This document shows, in pieces, positions 46,115 to 55,232 of a stretch of DNA of 64,000 nucleotides (positions are counted from its first letter, which is position 1; each line of letters starts with the position of its first letter). Position numbers and translations under genes: made by a program. The notes beneath the pieces are model-generated. The model had not been told where the DNA came from, ran no database searches, and saw nothing but the letters and a program-made list of their open reading frames with translations. The stretch is from JBCCCJ01 sp039029315 (GTDB lineage Bacteria; Bacteroidota; Bacteroidia; J057). The stretch covers positions 62,001-126,000 of the forward strand of contig JBCCGK010000010.1 in assembly GCA_039029315.1 (NCBI GenBank), given 5' to 3'.

Positions 46115-46615
46115 TCAAAACTGAACGGATCCTGCCGCACTTCCTTTTTGCAGAAGCAGACTTTTGGTAACAGTGCCAACCTTGACATGTACCAGATTTC
46201 GCTGACTATCAAACTGATCTGTAAGCAAGGTATTGGTAATGGAGAGTTCTCTTGGCGAGTCTAGTTCCTGTATTTCTAAATAACACCAAGTATGTTCCAT
46301 GTCAATTTCTTGTCCAAGATAGGTATAGGGAAGCTTGGTATTCTTGCTTTTTACAGAAAAATGCAGATCCATATATCTTCTGAGATATTTGTCCAACTCT
46401 TCAGATTGTTTTTCGGAAGCGAGGTAAAGTTTTGGGGTTCCCTGGGCTTCCAATGCTTCTTCCAGATCATCCGTAAACATCCGAATGGTAATCTCCAAAG
46501 ATCGATCTTCCTCATTATAAAAGGCATCAGTAATGCTAATAAAAAAGGGATGAACCTCAAAAGTAGCCCCCAACAGCAGTGGTAAGATGCCAATCCAGCA
46601 ATAAAATAGTTTCAT
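46115..46615 (-). CDS. DUF6702-type envelope protein, first gene of AAA+ operon
   Basis: A 166-residue exported protein. The signal peptide is MKLFYCWIGILPLLLGATF, followed immediately by the family hallmark VHPFFISITDAFYNEEDRSLEITIRMFTDDLEEAL. The ATG at 46615 is chosen because it begins the signal; one at 46681 would add 22 polar residues and reach the divergent promoter region. Only 24 bp separate its stop from the first AAA+ gene on the same strand, so cotranscription is very likely. A paralogue is at 34922-35446. DUF6702 genes often lie beside M1 peptidases, as here on the divergent side. The function is unknown. Confidence 0.8.
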   Translation of the reverse strand: MKLFYCWIGILPLLLGATFEVHPFFISITDAFYNEEDRSLEITIRMFTDDLEEALEAQGTPKLYLASEKQSEELDKYLRRYMDLHFSVKSKNTKLPYTYLGQEIDMEHTWCYLEIQELDSPRELSITNTLLTDQFDSQRNLVHVKVGTVTKSLLLQKGSAAGSVQF

Positions 46616-46663
46616 AAGCGAAAGATAGTATTTTCTTGTTCTTTTTTCCTGATGAGATTCTTT

Positions 46664-46671
46664 TATATTTG
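46664..46671 (+). promoter_or_regulatory. Bacteroidota -7 promoter box for the M1 peptidase gene
   Basis: TATATTTG, an exact TAnnTTTG match, ends 30 bp before the ATG at 46702. A TTG occurs at 46636-46638 but with a longer than usual 25-bp spacer. Confidence 0.6.
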
Positions 46672-46701
46672 CTAGATTCATGATTAGTCAAACAATACAT
46701 T

Positions 46702-49098
46702 ATGCCTTGCAAATCCTTCTTTCCTCGCGTATCCTCGCTCTTACTAGCGTTGATTCTTTTAACTGGTATAGGGGTTTCTCAAGATTTACCCCAAACCAAC
46801 CAGAACAAATTTCGCCAACTCGGCCAGGAACTTCCCACCCCTAATGTCTATAGGAATGCCGCTGGTGCTCCGGGACATGATTATTGGCAGAACAGAGCCG
46901 ATTATGACATGGATATCCGACTCGATGATGAGAATCAGCGGATATATGGGACTGAAACTATCACCTATCACAATGAATCGCCTGATGCATTGGAATATCT
47001 CTGGCTACAACTGGACCAGAATGTACGTGCCCTCGATTCTGATACCTATAAGACCAAAACGGGCAGTATCAGTGATTCGGAGAACAAATTGAGTTTTCGG
47101 GAATTAAAAGCGCTGCATCATCAATTCGATGGTGGATTCAAAATTGAATATGTTCGTGGGACAGATGATCAAGCTCTCAAACATGTGATCAACCGAACGA
47201 TGTTGCGCATTGATTTGGACCAACCTCTTGCATCTGGAGCCTCTTATTCATTCAAGGTCAAGTGGTGGCATAATGTCAATGACCGCTTCAAGGATGGAGG
47301 CGGTCGTTCTGGCATGGAATATTTCAAGGAGGATGACAATTATCTGTATACCATTGCACAGTTTTTTCCTCGAATGTGTGTCTACAATGAAGTAGATGGC
47401 TGGCAAAACAAACAATTTCTGGGCAGGGGAGAATTCACGCTTCCTTTTGGAGATTATAAGGTCCGGCTGACGGTGCCAACAGACCATGTGGTAGCTTCTA
47501 CTGGTGTCTTGCAGAATCCTGATCAAGTTCTGAGCACCACCCAACTTGCGCGTTGGGAAGAAGCCCAAACTGCGGATAGTCCTGTATTAATTGTAACAGA
47601 AGAAGAAGCCCGCAAAGCCGAAAAAACCAAAAATATGGAACCCAAGACCTGGGAATTTCATGCTGAGAATGTCCGTGATTTTGCTTTTGCCTCTTCCAGA
47701 AAATTCATGTGGGATGCCATGGCCGTGCAATCTGGAGACAATAAAGTGATGGCGATGTCTTATTATCCGAAAGAAGGAAATCCTCTCTGGGAACGCTACT
47801 CCACCCAAGCTGTTGCTATTACCCTGAAAGTATATTCTCGCCATACCTTCGACTATCCCTATCCGGTAGCCATCTCTGTTCATACCAATCGAATCGGAAT
47901 GGAATACCCGATGATCTGCTTCAATGGTGGGCGGCCAGACGCGGATGGCACCTATACAGAAAGGACCAAATATGGCATGATCTCCGTCATCATTCATGAA
48001 GTTGGGCACAATTATTTTCCGATGATTGTCAATACCGATGAAAGGCAATGGACCTGGATGGATGAAGGTCTGAATACGTTTCTCCAATATCTGACAGAAC
48101 AGGAATGGGAAAGAGATTATCCCTCCAGAAGAGGTCCGGCTTACAAAATTGTGGAGTACATGAAAGGCGACAAAAGCAATATCAGTCCCATCATGACCAA
48201 TTCTGAATCGATCCACCAATTTGGGAACAATGCCTACGCCAAGCCCGCTACTAGCCTTAACATCTTGCGTGAAACCATTTTAGGACGAGAAGCTTTTGAT
48301 CATGCTTTCCGCATCTATTCCCAACGATGGATGTTCAAGCAGCCCAGTCCGGCAGATATGTTCCGAACACTGGAAGATGCTTCAGGTACAGATCTTGACT
48401 GGTTTTGGAGAGGCTGGTACTATACCACAGATCATGTCGACCTGTCCATTGATGAAGTCAACTGGTTTCAGATAGATACCAAAAATCCTGACATAGAGAA
48501 ACCTTTTGCCAAAACTCAGGAATCCAATCAACCCGCTTTCATTGGGGATACCAGAAATCAGACAGAGGTAGAAGAAACTCTAACGGAAGCTCTCCCGAAT
48601 CTGAATGATTTCTACAACAAATACGACCCATATGGCGTCTCTATCCTCGACAGAGATGAGTACAATCAGTATTTGGATTCTCTGGATCAGGATGAAAAAG
48701 CCCTCCTCAGTGGAAATCATCACTACTATGAGATCAAATTCTCAAATATCGGTGGACTCGTCATGCCCTTGATTCTGGAGTTTACCTTCTCTGATGGCAG
48801 CAAAGAACTCCAGCGGATTCCTGCTGAGATCTGGCGGTATCATACTGACAAAATCAGCAAGGTATTTGTGATGGACAAAGAGGTTATCAACATTACCATG
48901 GACCCGTATCTCGAAACGGCTGATACTGATGTCTGGAACAATCACTGGCCACGTCAGGTTCAGCCATCCCGTTTCCAGGTGTTCAAGAACAATCAAGCAT
49001 CTCCGAACCCCATGAAGCGTGCACGAAAGGTGCAAGAAATGGAACAAACCGGCTCAAAAGGAGGCAAAAAGAAACGAAGTAAGACCAAGAAGCCTTAA
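46702..49098 (+). CDS. Secreted M1-family metallopeptidase
   Basis: A 798-residue M1/gluzincin peptidase with a signal peptide (about 1-27). The zinc site is HEVGHNYF with the third ligand Glu exactly 18 residues further on, in WTWMDEGLN. The substrate-anchoring GMEYP motif (NRIGMEYPM) replaces GAMEN. A long C-terminal part (about 590-798) is beta-rich with a Lys-rich tail. It probably trims peptides in the periplasm or outer envelope. It is divergent from the DUF6702-AAA+ operon with only 86 bp between start codons, so the two may be coregulated. It is followed by a strong terminator. Confidence 0.92.
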   Translation: MPCKSFFPRVSSLLLALILLTGIGVSQDLPQTNQNKFRQLGQELPTPNVYRNAAGAPGHDYWQNRADYDMDIRLDDENQRIYGTETITYHNESPDALEYLWLQLDQNVRALDSDTYKTKTGSISDSENKLSFRELKALHHQFDGGFKIEYVRGTDDQALKHVINRTMLRIDLDQPLASGASYSFKVKWWHNVNDRFKDGGGRSGMEYFKEDDNYLYTIAQFFPRMCVYNEVDGWQNKQFLGRGEFTLPFGDYKVRLTVPTDHVVASTGVLQNPDQVLSTTQLARWEEAQTADSPVLIVTEEEARKAEKTKNMEPKTWEFHAENVRDFAFASSRKFMWDAMAVQSGDNKVMAMSYYPKEGNPLWERYSTQAVAITLKVYSRHTFDYPYPVAISVHTNRIGMEYPMICFNGGRPDADGTYTERTKYGMISVIIHEVGHNYFPMIVNTDERQWTWMDEGLNTFLQYLTEQEWERDYPSRRGPAYKIVEYMKGDKSNISPIMTNSESIHQFGNNAYAKPATSLNILRETILGREAFDHAFRIYSQRWMFKQPSPADMFRTLEDASGTDLDWFWRGWYYTTDHVDLSIDEVNWFQIDTKNPDIEKPFAKTQESNQPAFIGDTRNQTEVEETLTEALPNLNDFYNKYDPYGVSILDRDEYNQYLDSLDQDEKALLSGNHHYYEIKFSNIGGLVMPLILEFTFSDGSKELQRIPAEIWRYHTDKISKVFVMDKEVINITMDPYLETADTDVWNNHWPRQVQPSRFQVFKNNQASPNPMKRARKVQEMEQTGSKGGKKKRSKTKKP

Positions 49099-49151
49099 GG
49101 AAGTGCATTGGTAAATCTATGGCATTTACCTGCTTCTGGCGATAGATATGT

Positions 49152-49199
49152 AAAGACACAAAAACTAGCTTGGTAGTTTTTGTGTCTTTGCTTTTTTTT
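49152..49199 (+). terminator. Strong Rho-independent terminator
   Basis: A perfect 16-bp stem AAAGACACAAAAACTA / TAGTTTTTGTGTCTTT with a 6-nt loop, followed by eight Ts. It lies 53 bp after the M1 gene stop. Confidence 0.92.
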
Positions 49200-49626
49200 G
49201 TTGCGATGGGTTCCTTCTGTCGGTTGAGGCGATGTCGAATCTTCCGCAGTCTTGAAGGACCAAATTCGTCCTTACCCCCTCTTGAACTCTTTCTATAAAG
49301 ACTCAAAAAAACTGGATTCCATCCAGTCACAGTCTATGATCCTCTTTTCATGGAGGAGATGGCAAGTCCATAAACTTCGAAAAACAACCCCATCCAAGGA
49401 TTGGGTTATTTATTTTATGCAATATATTTCAATAAAAATTTTGCCATGGCCGCACAAATTTCCATTCCACTATTTTTCCAATAAAAAAATTATGTGTATC
49501 TTAGACCCTCACTAGGCTCATTCTCTTTTTCCTCACCTTGGCCTATCCCACTTTCTGGGAAACTATCACCTATACATTCTTTTTTTCTATCGGTAGATTT
49601 CTGCCTTAACCCATATTTTATAGGTT
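49200..49626. other. Intergenic region without recognised gene
   Basis: About 430 bp upstream of the first of two T9SS paralogues. Short open frames on both strands show no family features or signal peptides. No TAnnTTTG box at a suitable distance was found, so the promoter of the downstream gene is not located. Confidence 0.4.
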
Positions 49627-50862
49627 ATGAGACACTTATTCCTTTGTTTTTTGTTTGTTATTGCTCTTTCTCCAGTCGGCACTTTTTCTCAAACCATTAT
49701 AGTACAAGAAAGTTTCGAAACAGATGGCGAGGGAACTCGCTATACCTCTAATTCTGGTGAAAATGTAAGTTTATCCGATATTTGGGATCGGACCAACTTA
49801 CTCCCACACACGTATCACAGTACAACGATTGGGACCGGCACCCTGAATGGCTCATTTTATTGGGCAGCCGAAGATATTGGCTCTTTGCATGGAATCGGGA
49901 CATTTGGTTTTCTTACCCTTAATGCAGTCAATATTTCTGGCTATACCAATCTCGAAGTGGTGATTGCACTAGGACTGAGTCGCCATGGCCAAACCCGATG
50001 GGAAAATGATGATATTCTGGCAGTTGAGTACAATATTGATGGAGGAGGTTGGAATATTATCGGTTTGTATACCGGGGATAATGCCGGTGCAGGTTTAGGA
50101 GGACTCACTCGTTTGGATACAGACAATGATCCTAGCACATTAGGACCACATGGAGATCAAATGGAGGCCGATTTTACAGATTATACGTTCGCTATTTCTG
50201 CCACAGGGTCAAGTATGCAGATCAGAATCCGAACCAATGTGGATGGATCAGAAGAATTCGGATTTGACAATGTAAGGGTTCAGGGGGATGTGCCTACTCC
50301 TGTCGAATGGCTCTCTTTTGATGTAGAAACAGAAAATAATGATGCTCACCTCAGCTGGACAGTTGCGCAAGAGGAGAATAATGAAGGCTTCTACATTGAG
50401 CAAGCTGTACGCCCTCTTGATGGAAGCCAACCCGATTTTCAGCAAGTTGGTTTTGTTGCAGGGAGAGGGACAGTGAGCACGCCTTTTATGTACCAGTATT
50501 CCATCTCTGATCAAGCAGCAGGACATTATGTCTATCGCCTGAAGCAAGTAGATCTCGATGGCAGTTTTGAATATAGCAAAGTAGTAGAAGCCCGGATTGG
50601 CTCTTCCTTTCAGCTTCAAATATTTCCTAATCCAGCAGGCAATCAATTCACAATTGCTTACAGTCTTGCGGAAGAATCCAAGGTTCAGGCGATCGTATAC
50701 GACTTGATGGGGAGACATTTATTCACTTCTTCCTTTCTGTCTCAAGCTGGCCTGCAAAACAGCCATCAGTTGGAAGTGGGTCATTTGCCAAATGGAGAAT
50801 ACCTGTTAGAGGTAAAAACAGCACAGGAAGTCGTGCGCAAACGCTTTGTGAAATTTGAATAA
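49627..50862 (+). CDS. T9SS-exported protein, paralogue 1
   Basis: A 411-residue secreted protein: signal peptide MRHLFLCFLFVIALSPVGTFSQ, then a jelly-roll-like domain (about 23-215) starting IIVQESFETDGEGTRYTSNSGE with DGGGWN and GFDNVRV stretches. A fibronectin-like linker (about 218-330) follows, and a T9SS type A sorting domain (about 333-411) starting IFPNPAGNQF. The next gene is its close paralogue with the same order of parts. The role is unknown; surface display or adhesion is plausible from the domains. Confidence 0.82.
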   Translation: MRHLFLCFLFVIALSPVGTFSQTIIVQESFETDGEGTRYTSNSGENVSLSDIWDRTNLLPHTYHSTTIGTGTLNGSFYWAAEDIGSLHGIGTFGFLTLNAVNISGYTNLEVVIALGLSRHGQTRWENDDILAVEYNIDGGGWNIIGLYTGDNAGAGLGGLTRLDTDNDPSTLGPHGDQMEADFTDYTFAISATGSSMQIRIRTNVDGSEEFGFDNVRVQGDVPTPVEWLSFDVETENNDAHLSWTVAQEENNEGFYIEQAVRPLDGSQPDFQQVGFVAGRGTVSTPFMYQYSISDQAAGHYVYRLKQVDLDGSFEYSKVVEARIGSSFQLQIFPNPAGNQFTIAYSLAEESKVQAIVYDLMGRHLFTSSFLSQAGLQNSHQLEVGHLPNGEYLLEVKTAQEVVRKRFVKFE

Positions 50863-51188
50863 GGAAGGCTTCCATTGCGAAGAATACATATTTGCTCCGC
50901 AACTACCCAAGGGTGGTTGCGGACTTGCTATTTTTACAGGGTCAAGCGTTCGGTCAGATTCTTCAAGATCCAAGATGTTGATTTTTTTCTTCTTTCCATT
51001 CCAGACAAGAATATGACAGCAAATTATCTCCCTATCTATCAACTACTTACAAATATTCCCATCCGCATACAGGGTCAAATTCAGCTGTAGGATAGCAGTC
51101 ATATTGAAATGATTTACATCGGGCACAAAAATTATATTTACAAATAAAATATTCAAGGATAGAATTTTATTTCAAATATAACGCCCAC
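50863..51188. other. Intergenic region between T9SS paralogues
   Basis: 326 bp with one imperfect hairpin (50897-50922, arms CCGCAACTACCC and GGGTGGTTGCGG with one G-T pair) that may end transcription of the first paralogue. The AT-rich remainder precedes the second paralogue. Confidence 0.4.
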
Positions 51189-52412
51189 ATGTTATTCAAT
51201 CGATTGATCTCTGGGATCTTTCTTGCTCTTCTATTTCTATTCGTTCATATTGCCTTTTCCCAGACAACCCTGCTTCAGGAAAGTTTTGAAACAGATGGAG
51301 AAAGCAGCCGATACACCTCAAATTCAGGCAATGATGCAGGGCTCTCCGATGTATGGGAACGAACCAATAGTCTCCCACATTCTTATCATAGCACCACAAT
51401 GTCCACTGGCACCATGGACGGTTCCTACTACTGGGTTGCAGAAGATACCTACAGTTTGCTCTCAGCAGATGCGCATGTAACTCTGAATGCTCTGGATGTC
51501 AGCAGCTATGAAAACCTGACAGTCACTGTCGCAGTGGCCATTAGCAGACATGGTCAGAATCGCTGGGAAAGAGATGATGTGGTTGCGATTGAGTATAATA
51601 TGGATGGGGGTGGATGGAATACAATTGGCTTGTTTAGTGGGAATAATGCCTCCCCAGGCTTAGGAGGAGCTTTATTCCAGGATTCAGATGCAACTCTGAG
51701 CACATTTGGCACTTTTACAACAGAAGTTACTGGTACTTTTGCGGATTTCACCTTTTCGGTCGGGGCAACAGGGAGTAGTTTGCAAGTTCGGCTCAGGGTA
51801 GATTGCAATGGTTCAGAAGAATTGGGAGTTGACAATATTGTGATCGAGGGAGATTTGGTAACTCCTGTCGATTGGTTGGGATTTGAGGTCGTCACCTCTG
51901 GAACTCAATCACAACTGTTATGGGAAGTGGCCTCTGAAGAAAATAATGAAGGGTTTGGGGTAGAAAGAGCCGAGAAGTCTGAATGGAATGCGCAGGCAAA
52001 TTTTCAAGAATTGGCTTTTGTAGCCGGAAGAGGAAGTAGTACAACCCCTTATCGTTATACCCATACAATCGAGCATCAGCCAAATGGTCATTATCTCTAT
52101 CGACTCAGGCAAGTAGATTTTGATGGAAAATTCAGCTATAGTGATGTGGTTGAATCCGCGGTTGAACATGACAAAATGTTGACCGTATTTCCCAACCCAT
52201 TTTCCAATCAGATCCAAATTGCTATGATCGAAGCGGAGGAGGAAATTCTGGGTCTGGCTCTCTTCAATTCCAAGGGAGAGTCTGTCCCCATCCCTGTGAG
52301 TCATCAAGCTTCTTTCCATTTGCTGAACACTTCGCACTTGCCGCCAGGGTTATACCTATTGGTGATCAAATCCTCTCAAGCCATAACAAGAAAGAAAATG
52401 CTCAAAATATAA
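51189..52412 (+). CDS. T9SS-exported protein, paralogue 2
   Basis: A 407-residue secreted protein: signal peptide about 1-24 (ending HIAFSQ), jelly-roll-like domain from LLQESFETDGESSRYTSNSG, fibronectin-like linker and T9SS sorting domain starting VFPNPFSNQI and ending ITRKKMLKI. It matches the preceding gene along its whole length at a level visible by eye, so the pair arose by tandem duplication. Divergence is greatest in the C-terminal sorting domain. The function is unknown. Confidence 0.82.
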   Translation: MLFNRLISGIFLALLFLFVHIAFSQTTLLQESFETDGESSRYTSNSGNDAGLSDVWERTNSLPHSYHSTTMSTGTMDGSYYWVAEDTYSLLSADAHVTLNALDVSSYENLTVTVAVAISRHGQNRWERDDVVAIEYNMDGGGWNTIGLFSGNNASPGLGGALFQDSDATLSTFGTFTTEVTGTFADFTFSVGATGSSLQVRLRVDCNGSEELGVDNIVIEGDLVTPVDWLGFEVVTSGTQSQLLWEVASEENNEGFGVERAEKSEWNAQANFQELAFVAGRGSSTTPYRYTHTIEHQPNGHYLYRLRQVDFDGKFSYSDVVESAVEHDKMLTVFPNPFSNQIQIAMIEAEEEILGLALFNSKGESVPIPVSHQASFHLLNTSHLPPGLYLLVIKSSQAITRKKMLKI

Positions 52413-52413
52413 A

Positions 52414-52572
52414 AGACTGTTTGAGTTTTGTTTATGGAATTTGTTATAGGTCATTTTTTTGACCTTCAAGGCGGAAAACCCGGAATGTAGCAGAGCTACA
52501 TGAGGATTTTTTCAACGCAGAAGGGCGAAAAAAGGGGCATAACAAAACCATAGGATAATATTCAAACAGTCT
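52414..52572. repeat. Structured intergenic repeat, copy 2
   Basis: A nested inverted repeat of 159 bp. The outer arms are AGACTGTTTGA and the complementary (T)CAAACAGTCT. Inside are a GGTCA/TGACC hairpin, TTTGTTAT pairing with ATAACAAA, and a central hairpin ATGTAGC-AGA-GCTACAT. The central hairpin is bordered by AAAACCCGG and GAGGATTTTTTC. The centre has the same plan as 14476-14551 but different stem bases. It fills the gap between two convergent genes, so termination is also possible. Confidence 0.68.
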
Positions 52573-52582
52573 CTAAGAGATC

Positions 52583-54454
52583 TCAGTTCTTGAGTCGGTC
52601 AGCAATGTCCCAGTGATAAAGGGAGAGAGAGCCTTGCTGCTTGAGCAAGCGCATCTCCATTCGCTGAGGCATAGACTTGCCAGACAGGAAACTTCGTCTG
52701 GCTGGCTGGCGATCTTCTGTTGGCACCTGAACCCATTCCCTCTCATCATCATTGAAAAAAACCAGAATAGGCTCAGGTGTCAATTCGCTCCAAAACTCTG
52801 GGATGGGGCCTTCGCCAGCCGAAAAGGCCAACAGGAGTCTTGCTTGATCTGGTGGCGTCCGAGACAGAATGCTAGACATCAGGGGGAGACCAGTCAGGGA
52901 AGACAATTGAAAGACTCTCCGCGCCCAGGGGGAGGTAGGATCTACCGTCAAGGAATACTCTTCTGAGCCCACATGATAATAAGGATAGGGTAGAATGGCC
53001 TGATATTGATCTATAGGAATATCCTCTAATAGGTCTGCAACAATATGGAGGCGTTCAGGATTCGTCAACGGATTGGGGGCAGCAGAAGTTCTTGTATGCT
53101 TCGCCATGTCGAAGGCGTCTATTAGTCCAAATAGCAGCAAGATTCCCATAAAATAGGCTGTCCATTTTCCCTTATTTGCAGCATATAGTTTGTCCAGTCC
53201 AAATGCGAACACCAAAGACAGACTCAGATAAAACATCCAGTTGAATCTGGCCATACATCGAAAGTGGGAAACTTTGTCAGTGAGTAGGGAAACATAGAAA
53301 AAGGGCGTGAGAGGATTATCAAATTTGATGAGTCCATCTGCCAATTGGGCATATTCACCAAGCGCAGTGAACCAACATCCCAAGCCTGTCAAGCCAATCA
53401 GCCAAACCAGGCGACTTCGGTCATCCTCCCTGAGATGTCTTCGAAACCGGGATTTTCTCCCAGGCAACACAACGGCCAGTATCAGCAACAGTGGTAGGCC
53501 AAACAACATCATATTTCCTAAGTAACTGTACCATTCACTGTTCATCCCCTGTCGGGTCTTCAATGGAAAAGGGAGGCTTTGAAATGGATAGGCCGTATAC
53601 ATGGCATCGGGATTGAGATTCCAGCCGCTCCAGTTATAGCCGCCAGCAGTCTCTCGCCTCAAGTCATAATTGCCATCGGTAAGCCGGATTGTCCCCCATA
53701 CAATCACTATGGCAAGAATGGGCAACATCAGAGCTTTGAGGATATGATGGCTCATTTCCTGCCATTTGCGCCAAGCAAATCCCGCCCTAAACACATACCA
53801 CCATCCCAACATGACCCCTAACAGCAACAAATAATACAGGTGAATAAAGGCACTCCCGATCATCAATCCCAACAAGGCGAGCCCCGATCCAATTGTCCTG
53901 ACAGATCGTTTTCCAATATGGTCCTGATCTTTTTCCCATTCATTAACAAGCAAATACATTCCCAGCAAAAACACCCATGATAAGGAAAGATTCAGGTGTC
54001 CAAGGCTCAGTCGAATCATCTGTGGACTCAGCCAGGGAATCAACCAACTCAGGGACAATAAAATCGGCAAGCTATTGACGATACGTTTCAAGAGGAGATG
54101 ACACAGGAAGGTAGAAAAGAGGAGTCCGAGAACGACAAACCAATTCATGATCATCGCGGAATGGCTTCTTCCCCCGACTTGTGTCAAAATAACAGCCAAC
54201 AAAGGAGTATTATCGGTATAATACAGATACTCCCCATAAGGATAATTCTGTGTGGTATATCGAACAAGAGCAACAGAATCTGGTTGCTCAAGGTAGGATT
54301 GTAGGGTGAAATAGTTTTTTAATCCATCTCCATCATCTGCAAATACATAGGCATCCGTTTGAAAAAGCATTGGATAAAACACAATGGACAGACAAATCAT
54401 CTGAATCAGCAGAAGTAGTCCTAATCCATAACGTGTCAGCCAGACAGATTTCAT
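52583..54454 (-). CDS. Polytopic membrane protein, probable GT-C-type glycosyltransferase
   Basis: A 623-residue inner-membrane protein with about 11-12 helices in the first 470 residues and a soluble C-terminal domain of about 150 residues. An acidic pair in the first external loop (FADDGDGLKNYF) is placed like the catalytic Asp of GT-C lipid-linked sugar transferases. That is the main reason for the tentative class; no specific family was recognised. The ATG at 54454 (MKSVWLTRYG) is chosen because it directly precedes the first membrane helix; a longer start at 54526 is possible. Confidence 0.7.
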   Translation of the reverse strand: MKSVWLTRYGLGLLLLIQMICLSIVFYPMLFQTDAYVFADDGDGLKNYFTLQSYLEQPDSVALVRYTTQNYPYGEYLYYTDNTPLLAVILTQVGGRSHSAMIMNWFVVLGLLFSTFLCHLLLKRIVNSLPILLSLSWLIPWLSPQMIRLSLGHLNLSLSWVFLLGMYLLVNEWEKDQDHIGKRSVRTIGSGLALLGLMIGSAFIHLYYLLLLGVMLGWWYVFRAGFAWRKWQEMSHHILKALMLPILAIVIVWGTIRLTDGNYDLRRETAGGYNWSGWNLNPDAMYTAYPFQSLPFPLKTRQGMNSEWYSYLGNMMLFGLPLLLILAVVLPGRKSRFRRHLREDDRSRLVWLIGLTGLGCWFTALGEYAQLADGLIKFDNPLTPFFYVSLLTDKVSHFRCMARFNWMFYLSLSLVFAFGLDKLYAANKGKWTAYFMGILLLFGLIDAFDMAKHTRTSAAPNPLTNPERLHIVADLLEDIPIDQYQAILPYPYYHVGSEEYSLTVDPTSPWARRVFQLSSLTGLPLMSSILSRTPPDQARLLLAFSAGEGPIPEFWSELTPEPILVFFNDDEREWVQVPTEDRQPARRSFLSGKSMPQRMEMRLLKQQGSLSLYHWDIADRLKN

Positions 54455-54602
54455 GCGGGAAGTTAGGAAAAAAACAGATCCTAGCAGCGAAGTTGATGCC
54501 TCAATCCTCCGCTTCCATTCCCTCAATTCACTCCTTCATTCCTGAAAAGATAACTTCTTCTCTCTTTTTCCGTCCAAAGAAGCACAAACGCTTTACATCC
54601 TC

Positions 54603-55172
54603 ATGCATATGAAATCATTGATTGGATTCCTCTTTCTGTCTGTCTCGCTCCTTTTCACCTCTCTGTCGGCTCAAACCTACTTTACAGCTGTTGGGGTACG
54701 GGTAGGAAATTCTGTTGGTATCAGTGCTGCCCAGCGCATCTTGCCCCAAGTCACTGCTGAGGCCATTTTACAGAATGATCTGAACAACACCACCTATCTC
54801 CACTTGATTGGCAGGTATCACAAACCTGTACTGAGAAAAAATCTCAATGCTTATTTTGGGGGCGGGCTGCACTTTGGTACCCAGAATGAAGTGGGAGGCG
54901 TAGCAGGCGTAGATGGAGTCATGGGTCTGGAGCTGAACCTGAATCACTTTTCGATCTCCGCTGATCTCAAGCCACAATGGACCTCCGGACCAAACAATGG
55001 CCTGATCCTCAACAGTGGGGTAACTGTTCGCTACATTTTGCTCAAAGACAATGTATTCACCCCTCAGGGACGAGAATCCAGATATAAGAAACGCAACAAA
55101 TCTCAGATGAAGAAGAATCGTCAGAAGGATCGCCAAGCCAAGAAGAAGTTACGGAAGGGATTGTTTGGCTAG
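54603..55172 (+). CDS. Small outer-membrane beta-barrel protein with basic tail
   Basis: A 189-residue exported protein with signal peptide ending SLSAQ. About eight amphipathic strands follow (TYFTAVGVRVGNSVGISAAQ, LNAYFGGGLHFGTQNE, HFSISADLKPQW), then a very basic 35-residue C-terminal tail rich in Lys, Arg and Gln. The barrel resembles small OmpW/OmpA-like barrels. The tail is unusual and might bind nucleic acid, LPS or peptidoglycan; this is a guess. ATG codons at 54603 and 54609 are both possible. Confidence 0.7.
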   Translation: MHMKSLIGFLFLSVSLLFTSLSAQTYFTAVGVRVGNSVGISAAQRILPQVTAEAILQNDLNNTTYLHLIGRYHKPVLRKNLNAYFGGGLHFGTQNEVGGVAGVDGVMGLELNLNHFSISADLKPQWTSGPNNGLILNSGVTVRYILLKDNVFTPQGRESRYKKRNKSQMKKNRQKDRQAKKKLRKGLFG

Positions 55173-55195
55173 CGATGAGGCGCTTGGGAATGTCA

Positions 55196-55232
55196 AGATC
55201 TAACAGCCCTGCAAGGCTGTTAGGTCTTTTTT
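55196..55232 (+). terminator. Rho-independent terminator
   Basis: Hairpin GATCTAACAGCC / GGCTGTTAGGTC (one mismatch) with a 6-nt loop followed by TTTTTT, 24 bp past the outer-membrane protein gene. It covers the 3' end of the convergent sigma remnant. Confidence 0.8.

Noticed and set aside
37210..46615. AAA+ operon as part of a type VI secretion system (ClpV)
   Set aside because: No tss, sheath, Hcp, VgrG or baseplate genes in the window, and the proteins carry ClpP-docking tripeptides and RF-like tails that ClpV lacks.
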